From: Bacteroidales bacterium
Lineage (GTDB): Bacteria > Bacteroidota > Bacteroidia > Bacteroidales > Lentimicrobiaceae
NCBI GenBank assembly: GCA_022837485.1
Contig: JALHHH010000036.1
Location: forward strand, 1-58,021
Reading direction: 5' to 3'
Length of the DNA: 58,021 bases
A model generated the notes under the pieces. It was not told the DNA's origin and searched no databases. It was given only the letters and a program-made list of their open reading frames with translations. How positions within the stretch are numbered: position 1 is the first letter of the stretch; the number at the start of each line of letters is the position of its first letter. The translations under genes and the position numbers were made by a program. This document shows positions 52,155 through 58,021 of this stretch, in pieces.

Positions 52155-52669
52155 AATGTTGATTTTTAAAAATTTAAAAATAAATAGAAAAAACAGGCTC
52201 CATGCCTCTCGGTATCAATTTCCAGGCTGTACTTCTTTTAGCATGAATCCGGCAAATGTAACCAATCCGGTGCATCGAAAAAATCTGGCATGAACATTAA
52301 TACATGTTGCATAAAATGATACAGAAGCTGTATTATAAAAACATACAATACATTATTTCAATCACTTGCGATGAAAACATCTTCTAGAATGATTGAACAA
52401 TTTCTCAAATTAAATGTTTATCTTTTAAGGAACCGGAAAAACAACCTCCGCTTACCTGAGTGGTGTTCCGGTACATTCCAATCCGTGCCCGGAAGCCGGT
52501 ATTTTATCGGTGTAAGGCCCGGGCTGAAGAAATAATTCAGCTCCCACGGGGTCGCCGGCATTAAATATGCTGTTACTTATCACAAACATCCGGGAACGGG
52601 GAACACACGTCTGGCGTTTTAAATGCCAGAACGTTGAAATCCTTTGTCTAACCTTAAAAACCGTTTCCC
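52155..52669. other. Gene-poor interval with a hairpin and possible remnant
   Basis: About 515 nt without a convincing gene. The left part (52155-52435) is AT-rich. The right part (52436-52630) is less AT-rich and contains a minus-strand frame of about 75 codons (52452-52679) with a polar, Gly/Pro-rich C-terminus, which I cannot tie to any family; it could be a gene remnant or chance. TCTGGC/GCCAGA at 52610-52630 makes a small hairpin before the coiled-coil gene. A near-match TATCTTTT lies at 52419. Confidence 0.5.
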
Positions 52670-52942
52670 ATGAATACAAAAGAAGAAATCAGAAATGAAA
52701 TACGTCGCTTAACCGAAGAAATAACCCGTTTGGAAATCAAGAGAGCCAAGGCCGATCCTAAAGAGCTGAAACTAATTGAAAGCAATCTGGAAATTCTTCA
52801 TAAGAAAAAGTATGAGGCGCATGCTCTTTTCGAGGAGATGATGGGCAGCAGGTCAAAGCCGGTTAATCAGCCCTACAATTGGCTAAGCGGAGCCACTAAC
52901 GCCATTGCCAAAGGCTTTTCCAGGCTTTCGCTTTTCTTCTGA
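52670..52942 (+). CDS. Small coiled-coil protein of unknown function
   Basis: A 90-residue protein with a long amphipathic, charged helix at residues about 3-60 (IRRLTEEITRLEIKRAKADP with heptad-like Leu/Ile spacing) and a hydrophobic-aromatic tail (NWLSGATNAIAKGFSRLSLFF). No signal peptide. Codon pattern and the downstream terminator-like inverted repeat support a real gene. No family was recognised; a role as a small scaffold or regulator would be a guess. Confidence 0.6.
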   Translation: MNTKEEIRNEIRRLTEEITRLEIKRAKADPKELKLIESNLEILHKKKYEAHALFEEMMGSRSKPVNQPYNWLSGATNAIAKGFSRLSLFF

Positions 52943-52962
52943 TCGCACTACAAAATATTTTT

Positions 52963-53011
52963 ATAACAAACGAAGGCTATCTCGGGGTCCGGGACAGCCT
53001 TCGTTTGTTAT
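52963..53011. terminator. Convergent stem-loop, 16-bp perfect arms
   Basis: ATAACAAACGAAGGCT (52963-52978) and AGCCTTCGTTTGTTAT (52996-53011) are perfectly complementary around a 17-nt GC-rich loop. It lies between converging genes and probably serves both, although neither side has a tight U-tract. Confidence 0.68.
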
Positions 53012-53025
53012 GTCAAAGCGGGCAG

Positions 53026-54726
53026 TTAGTGCCTTATTTGTATCTTTTTTACAGCCATTCCTTTGGTAGTAAGCATCTTAAGTACATACAAACCGGGATC
53101 AAGATTAGACACTCCGATTACGACATCGCGAGAACCAGGCATATTGTGCATAACTTCCTGGCCCATTAGGTTGTATATCTTTACATCCCTTATTTCCGAC
53201 TCAGAACTCAGAAAAACCTGTTCGTATGCAGGATTAGGATACACTGCTACCGAAACAGGAGTTGTGGTATGACCGGTGCCGGTAGTTCCCGTGGAGTAAA
53301 CGAATGTGATGTTTGGATAATAATCGGAAGAATATCCGAACTCAGGGATTTCAAGGGGGTTAAAAGGCTGGTCGTCGCGCTCGGAAGCCCGCGAACGGCT
53401 CGATCCGGTATCGATGGAGCTGATAAAGGGAGTACCTATAACCATTTCGCTGTAACTTTTGGCTGAGTGTACTACTATATTCCCTCCGGAATATGAATAG
53501 GCTGAGCTGAAAGGAATATAGACCGAGTGAAAGCCTTTGGGAAAACTGAACGAGCCATCGAATACGGGACGAAGTGCTGCCGGATCAATCCAGTTGTCGG
53601 CCAGACTGAAAACGCTGGTCTCACCTAAATAAATCTTAAGCTGCACATCCTCTACATCCCGGTCGAACTGACAGGTGTAGAAAATACCGTTTATCGAGGC
53701 ACTCTCAACTCCGATTTCATCGGCCAGGTAGAGCGACTGCGTAAGACTGTGCTGATTGAAGAAGTTAAATGGAAGGATAGTAATTGGTTGTGAACCGTTT
53801 CCTACCTGTGCCAATTCTGCGGTTGCAGGAAGGATACTGACGGGCATACTTTTGCTTCTGTTGTTGGAGGGGATTTCATCATCGGCAAAAACAATCTCGG
53901 TATAAAGAACTTTGCTTCCGGTCATAGCTGCACCCGGAGCCCAGAAAAAAAAGTGATACGCGCGTTCGCCAAATGCTATGGGTTCACCAGGTACAGATGC
54001 CAATTCAACTCCGCCTTCTGACATCAGTTTTACGGTGTAGTTATCCTGTACCTGCGTTCCACCGTTAACGACTTCGAGCATGTAGAAGTTTTCTTCGTCA
54101 GCCAGGGGCATTTCAGTTCCGGAAAAATTTCCAGCTACCAGGTCATTGGTTGCGGCGGCTTCCACAACGACATCGTCGATGGTCCAGAAATTTATTGCAT
54201 AGTTATTCCCTTCGAAGCGGAAGGCAAACTGAAATTCTGTAGAACCTTCAGGAGCTGTAAAGTAATACGCAAACTCATCCTGAGGGAAGTTCAGCAATCC
54301 CAGAGGTTTCTCCCACAGTGGCTCCCAGGTGGCACCACCGTCAAAGGTAAGATCGAGACCAATTACTTCGCCGTAATCCATTTCGTAGTTCACAATGTAT
54401 TGTTTGTATCGCAGACATAGCTGATGAAAGCCCGAAATTTCTACAGGCGGCGATACCAGACGGCTTAATCCGAAGGCAAAACTGAAGCCGAGGAAGAGTT
54501 CAGGGGCTTCTCCACCGGCAAGATCCGAGGCACTTATACTCCAGGGGGCCTGAGCTCCTTCCAGAACCCATCCCGTGGGAATCTGACCTGCCGGGTAGTT
54601 AAACTCTTCAAGCATAATTATTTCATTTGCAGAACGATACGATATACTATTCTGTGCTGCCAGAGGCAGGCAAAAGGTTCCTGAAATCAGAACCAGCGAA
54701 AGAAGTGCAGTAAACAGGTTTTTCAT
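53026..54726 (-). CDS. T9SS type A secreted protein, function unknown
   Basis: A 566-residue protein from ATG 54726 with a signal peptide ending LPLAAQ. The N-terminal part resembles a cleaved-adhesin/MAM-type jelly roll (EEFNYPAGQIPTGWVLEG, WTIDDVVVEAAA), followed by a second beta-rich region, and a type A sorting domain at the end (VAVYPNPAYEQVFLSSESE ... MGQEVMHNMPGSRDVVIGVSNLDPGLYVLKM). Such domains often bind protein or glycan ligands. An upstream start at 54768 is less likely because it precedes a non-signal stretch. Divergent from the TPR kinase. Confidence 0.9.
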   Translation of the reverse strand: MKNLFTALLSLVLISGTFCLPLAAQNSISYRSANEIIMLEEFNYPAGQIPTGWVLEGAQAPWSISASDLAGGEAPELFLGFSFAFGLSRLVSPPVEISGFHQLCLRYKQYIVNYEMDYGEVIGLDLTFDGGATWEPLWEKPLGLLNFPQDEFAYYFTAPEGSTEFQFAFRFEGNNYAINFWTIDDVVVEAAATNDLVAGNFSGTEMPLADEENFYMLEVVNGGTQVQDNYTVKLMSEGGVELASVPGEPIAFGERAYHFFFWAPGAAMTGSKVLYTEIVFADDEIPSNNRSKSMPVSILPATAELAQVGNGSQPITILPFNFFNQHSLTQSLYLADEIGVESASINGIFYTCQFDRDVEDVQLKIYLGETSVFSLADNWIDPAALRPVFDGSFSFPKGFHSVYIPFSSAYSYSGGNIVVHSAKSYSEMVIGTPFISSIDTGSSRSRASERDDQPFNPLEIPEFGYSSDYYPNITFVYSTGTTGTGHTTTPVSVAVYPNPAYEQVFLSSESEIRDVKIYNLMGQEVMHNMPGSRDVVIGVSNLDPGLYVLKMLTTKGMAVKKIQIRH

Positions 54727-54908
54727 AACCGGTAATTTAAGTGAAACATCTGTGGCAAAGTAAACCAATCACAGAGGATCATGCAATTCGTATTGCATGC
54801 TATTTTAAATGAAATCCGTTATACGTGCCAGCACTTAGAATTACACAGTGATAACCCGTATTTTGCTCATTGTCAGAAATAAGGCCTCATTATTTAAACA
54901 TAAAGCCA

Positions 54909-54916
54909 TAGATTTG
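54909..54916 (+). promoter_or_regulatory. -7 box TAGATTTG for the TPR kinase operon
   Basis: Exact TAnnTTTG match, 29 nt before the ATG at 54946. No -33 match at normal spacing. Confidence 0.55.
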
Positions 54917-54945
54917 CATGGGTTTGTTTTCTGTTATCCGAAACC

Positions 54946-56916
54946 ATGAATTACGCAATGCAAAGATTAGTAGCATATACCTGGAAGAAAGCATCAATGC
55001 ATCTGTTTATCGCTCTGGTGATAATAACATCGGCCTGTAGCCGGGGGGATTTACATCCCCGAAAGGGTAAAAAACAGGATAACATTGCTGCCGGGGAAAG
55101 CCAAAATGAACTGTTTGCTGAAATCCACAGGGATTTATATGAAAATCCTTCCTCGGCCCGTGCCAGAGCAGAAGAGGTTTTGCGCGAAGGCAAAACCGGC
55201 GACCATATCACCGAAATCAGTATGCTGAAGTACATAGGTTCTTCGTATGCATTTGAGACCAACTATTCAGAAGCAATCAAGTATTACAATGAGGCGCTGA
55301 AGACGGCAGAAGAGACGGAACTGTATCTTGAGATTGCCAACATAAACAACAACCTGGGTGTTATTTACAATGAAATCGGCAACTACAAGAATGCTTACAT
55401 CCACCTGATCGAGGCGCTCAACAACTTCGATCGTGCCAACGATTATGAAAAAAAGACGGGAGCGTACAACAACATCGGACTTATATATCTGAATCTGAAA
55501 AATTACGAAAAGGCCCTTGACTATTTTAGCAGGGCGCTTTATTCAGATCAGCATCCGAAAGACTCCATTCTGACGGTTTCGGTATTGAATAATATGGCTT
55601 TGTGTTATATGCAGAAGCATCAACCGGATCGTTCTCTTGAATACCTTGGACAGGCCATTGCGCTGTCGGAAAAAATAAGCAACAATTACGGACTCTGCAT
55701 TTCGTATCAGCTCAAGGGAAACCTTTTCCTGGGTCTCGGCGACGTCGCGAAAGCGATGGAAGCATTTACAGTAAGTACGGGCATCGCCCGCAAAGCCAAC
55801 CTTTCGTACCAGCTGGCAATAGCCCGGCTGGGAATTGCGAGGGTTATGCTGGGGATGAACCAACCATCGGGGGCTTCAGAAATTGCCGGCGAGGTGATGC
55901 TTTTGGCCGCTGAACAAAACAGTCTGGTTCTGAAGAGCGAGGCGCATGAGGTTCTGTCGGACATTGGCGAAAAGACCGGGGACTTCAAAAATGCCCTGTT
56001 TCATTACCGCGAACATCAGAAAGCACAGCAGGAAGTAATTAACCAGACGGTAGTGCACCAGGTGTACGATGTAGAATTGAACTACCTGAGCCAGCTCACC
56101 AAAATGCAACAGCTGGAGCTGGAAAAGAAAGAGCTGTCCATCAGTAAGAAAAACAACCTCCTTTTTTTTATTTCCCTGACGTTCGTTCTGCTGCTTACAG
56201 GCTTGTACCTTATCTACCTGAACCACCGGCACCGCCAGAAAATGAAATTACAGAAAACGGTGATCGAGCTTACAGAGAAAAAATCTAACGCCGCTCTGGA
56301 AGCCGAGATACAGGAGCGCAAGCGCATCGGGCGTGAATTGCACGACAGTCTGGGTCATATTTTGTCGCTGGCCGGGCTGCATGCAAGCATGCTGAAAAAA
56401 CGAAGCGATCTGGCTCCGGAAAAGCGCGGCGAGCTGCTCGATTCGCTCATGAAGACCATTGACGATGCCTTTGATGAAGTGCGCAACATCTCTCACAACC
56501 TGGCTCCTTCGCTGCTCTCGGAGCGGGGACTTAAAGGGGCGCTGAAAAGCATAGCCGACCGGGTAAACCAAAGCAGCGGATTAAACATGAGTTACGACGT
56601 TTACGGTCTCGATGGCAAGCTTGATACACTTATTGAAAACACCTTGTATCGCACAATTCAGGAAATTGTGAACAACACCCTGAAGCATTCGGAAGCAAGC
56701 CGGTTGTTTGTGCAACTGACGCAGGGCGAGGGTGAGCTTTCGCTGATAACGGAAGACAACGGTAAAGGGTTTAAGCCCGAGGAGGTCAGCAAACATTCAA
56801 GTTACGGTCTGACACACATGAAATCGCGCATCGAGAATCTTAAGGGAACGATGTTCATCGATTCCACACCCGGAAGGGGTACTATAATCAGCATCTTAAT
56901 ACCATTAAGTAAGTAA
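54946..56916 (+). CDS. TPR-containing NarL/DegS-type sensor histidine kinase, probable lipoprotein
   Basis: A 656-residue kinase. The N-terminus has a lipobox-like ITSAC (Cys31). Five to seven TPR repeats span about residues 90-370 (NNLGVIYNEIGNYKNAYIHL, NIGLIYLNLKNYEKALDYF, with conserved small/aromatic TPR positions), then a coiled coil (370-400), a membrane helix (about 405-425) and a HisKA_3 domain with H466 in RELHDSLGHILS. The ATPase end has EIVNNTLKHSEAS, EDNGKGF and SSYGLTHMKSRIENLKG. The periplasmic TPR region is the sensor. The stop is 3 nt from the regulator start. Such TPR kinases are common in Bacteroidota; the signal is unknown. Confidence 0.93.
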   Translation: MNYAMQRLVAYTWKKASMHLFIALVIITSACSRGDLHPRKGKKQDNIAAGESQNELFAEIHRDLYENPSSARARAEEVLREGKTGDHITEISMLKYIGSSYAFETNYSEAIKYYNEALKTAEETELYLEIANINNNLGVIYNEIGNYKNAYIHLIEALNNFDRANDYEKKTGAYNNIGLIYLNLKNYEKALDYFSRALYSDQHPKDSILTVSVLNNMALCYMQKHQPDRSLEYLGQAIALSEKISNNYGLCISYQLKGNLFLGLGDVAKAMEAFTVSTGIARKANLSYQLAIARLGIARVMLGMNQPSGASEIAGEVMLLAAEQNSLVLKSEAHEVLSDIGEKTGDFKNALFHYREHQKAQQEVINQTVVHQVYDVELNYLSQLTKMQQLELEKKELSISKKNNLLFFISLTFVLLLTGLYLIYLNHRHRQKMKLQKTVIELTEKKSNAALEAEIQERKRIGRELHDSLGHILSLAGLHASMLKKRSDLAPEKRGELLDSLMKTIDDAFDEVRNISHNLAPSLLSERGLKGALKSIADRVNQSSGLNMSYDVYGLDGKLDTLIENTLYRTIQEIVNNTLKHSEASRLFVQLTQGEGELSLITEDNGKGFKPEEVSKHSSYGLTHMKSRIENLKGTMFIDSTPGRGTIISILIPLSK

Positions 56917-56919
56917 GTA

Positions 56920-57600
56920 ATGACCAAAACACCAATACGAGTAGCCGTTGTTGACGATCACCAGCTGATGATCGAAGGGCTTAAATCGCTGCTCGAATAT
57001 GAGGAAGACATTGAATTTGTAGCCGGGGCCAATTCCATGAATGAAACACTTAAAGTATTGGAAAGCAATAGTGTGGATGTTATTCTGATGGACATAAACA
57101 TGCCTGAAGGTAGTGGTATAGAGACAACTACGCGGGTAAGGGAACTTTATCCCAGTGTGCGCATCATTGCCCTTACCATGCACGACGACATTTCCATCAT
57201 TACGCGCATGATAAAGGCCGGGGCATCGGGTTTTGTGCTCAAACGAACAAACATGAACGAAGTAATCGAGGCAATCCGGATCGTTCATAATAACGGTAAG
57301 TATCTCAGCATCAACACTCAACAAATTATTATGGACAACCTGGGGCCGGATGCGGAAAGTGCAGACGTGAAAGCCGATAATAAACCCGTACTTACGACCC
57401 GCGAAATTGAGGTATTAAGCCTGGTAGCCAGGGAATACAACAACGAAGAGATTGCAGGAAAACTCTTCATCAGCGAGCGTACCGTTGAAGCTCACCGGCG
57501 TAATATTTTCATCAAAACAAAAACAAAAACCATCGTTGGCCTTATAAAATATGCCATCAGCAAAGGACTGATAACTGCAGAGCAGGAAGATAAGGGCTGA
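56920..57600 (+). CDS. NarL/FixJ-family response regulator
   Basis: A 226-residue regulator. Receiver residues: D12/D13, phospho-acceptor D58 in VILMDINMPEG, T86 and K108. The LuxR-type HTH occupies about residues 155-215 (LTTREIEVLSLVAREYNNEEIAGKL, FISERTVEAHRRNIFIKTKT). The gene starts 4 nt after its TPR kinase and forms a two-gene operon with it. A weak hairpin at 57634-57653 may end the transcript. Confidence 0.95.
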   Translation: MTKTPIRVAVVDDHQLMIEGLKSLLEYEEDIEFVAGANSMNETLKVLESNSVDVILMDINMPEGSGIETTTRVRELYPSVRIIALTMHDDISIITRMIKAGASGFVLKRTNMNEVIEAIRIVHNNGKYLSINTQQIIMDNLGPDAESADVKADNKPVLTTREIEVLSLVAREYNNEEIAGKLFISERTVEAHRRNIFIKTKTKTIVGLIKYAISKGLITAEQEDKG

Positions 57601-57633
57601 GAGTGCGCGGTACTGGCGATAAGTAAATTAAAA

Positions 57634-57657
57634 AGTGCGGTTCCATCCGCTCTTTCT
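57634..57657 (+). terminator. Weak terminator after the NarL regulator
   Basis: GCGG-TTCCAT-CCGC with two extra outer pairs (57634-57653) followed by TTCTGTTT. Short stem, so tentative. Confidence 0.35.
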
Positions 57658-57718
57658 GTTTGAAGCTTTAAACCATGCAAATTTTAAAGCCTTGACAATC
57701 AATATACCAGTAGTGAAG

Positions 57719-57800
57719 TGCGGATGAAGGGACTCGAACCCCCACGCCTCTCGGCACCAGATCCTAAGTCTGGCGCGGCTACCAATTACGCCACATCCGC
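57719..57800 (-). tRNA. tRNA-Leu(UAG)
   Basis: The minus strand folds as a class II tRNA of 82 nt. Acceptor GCGGATG/CATCCGC with discriminator A; anticodon stem CCAGA/TCTGG around loop CTTAGGA gives anticodon UAG, which reads CUN Leu codons. A long variable arm (GCC-GAGA-GGC) and T-loop TTCGAGT confirm the Leu class. CCA is not encoded. An exact TATATTTG box lies at 57810-57817, 9 nt upstream of the mature 5' end. Confidence 0.95.
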
Positions 57801-57809
57801 AAGAGCGTG

Positions 57810-57817
57810 CAAATATA
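57810..57817 (-). promoter_or_regulatory. -7 box TATATTTG for tRNA-Leu
   Basis: Exact TAnnTTTG match on the minus strand, giving a leader of only a few bases before the tRNA. No -33 element at normal spacing. Confidence 0.58.
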
Positions 57818-57952
57818 CAATTATTTGTAAATACGGGGGTAAAATAAATAACTCATCCCCGCCTAGGGTCCGATCAAATTGTACCACAGTCACGAAGGCT
57901 GCATTTTGTGCAGCTTATTGTTAATAAATACTTAAAATAAGTAAACACAAAA

Positions 57953-58015
57953 GGCACGAAGTCGTCAGACAATTTAATTACCGTTAATTAAATTGAAGCT
58001 GTCTTCGTGCCCTTT
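57953..58015. terminator. Large stem-loop at the right edge
   Basis: GGCACGAAG (57953-57961) pairs with CTTCGTGCC (58003-58011), and inside it CAATTTAATTA (57970-57980) pairs perfectly with TAATTAAATTG (57985-57995) around a CCGT loop. CTTTT follows on the plus side; TTTTGTG follows on the minus side. It looks like a terminator, best fitting a minus-strand gene beyond the window, or a bidirectional one. Confidence 0.65.
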
Positions 58016-58021
58016 TGCATT

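Noticed and set aside
1..58021. CRISPR array, prophage or transposon
   Set aside because: No regularly spaced direct repeats, integrase, transposase or terminal inverted repeats were seen on either strand.

Overview
The window is a chromosomal stretch of a Bacteroidota bacterium, most likely of the order Bacteroidales or a close relative. The evidence is type IX secretion (T9SS) C-terminal sorting domains on four large secreted proteins, a TonB-dependent receptor with an N-terminal carboxypeptidase-regulatory-like domain, Bacteroidota-restricted families (DUF4783, DUF4834), the DUF4783-nadC-YihY order next to rlmH, and many upstream sequences of the form TAnnTTTG (the Bacteroidota -7 element), in places with a TTTG-like -33 element about 19 nt upstream. 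No insertion sequence, prophage, CRISPR array or integrase was seen. One tRNA (Leu, UAG) lies near the right edge.

Layout. 1-7.8 kb: end of purD, a polytopic membrane protein, rnhB, an outer-membrane-type secreted protein, a large membrane-anchored protein with a propeller-like C-terminus, and a LysM peptidoglycan hydrolase. 8-12.6 kb: an OmpR-type response regulator and its histidine kinase, rsmG, pepD and rpmH. 12.8-16.8 kb: DUF4834, a YfhO-type membrane protein and a glycosyltransferase. 16.8-25.2 kb: a surface-glycan region with a broken UDP-GlcNAc 2-epimerase, a hexapeptide acetyltransferase, a divergent GpsA-like dehydrogenase, and the core of a nonulosonic (sialic-acid-like) sugar pathway (cytidylyltransferase, NeuB-type synthase, KdsC-type phosphatase), then a frameshifted glycosyltransferase-like gene and a flippase. 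25.3-32 kb: a T9SS type B protein and the housekeeping genes yihY, nadC, rlmH, rdgB and an rnk-like gene. 32.3-36 kb: a broken TonB receptor and a His-rich small secreted protein. 36-41.4 kb: RluD-type pseudouridine synthase, T9SS cargo, a PASTA protein and ddl. 41.6-45.7 kb: a LytS/LytTR two-component pair between small secreted proteins and two probable lipoproteins, one carrying three glycogen-binding-like repeats. 45.9-57.6 kb: DUF116, a secreted lysyl-endopeptidase-like protease, a PAS sensor with no output domain, msrA, more T9SS cargo, and a TPR histidine kinase with its NarL-type regulator.

The clearest coherent unit is the nonulosonate cluster: a synthase and a HAD phosphatase overlapping by ATGA imply a route through a 9-phosphate intermediate, followed by CMP activation, transfer and flipping. 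The most unusual signal is that three accessory genes (epimerase, glycosyltransferase-like gene, TonB receptor) have interrupted reading frames within about 16 kb. In two of them roughly 20 conserved residues are missing at the junction, so these are not simple one-base indels. In the epimerase the break falls at the hinge between the two domains and forms a TGATG stop/start overlap, so a translated two-chain enzyme is possible though less likely than a pseudogene. Database comparisons here are from memory; no searches were run.
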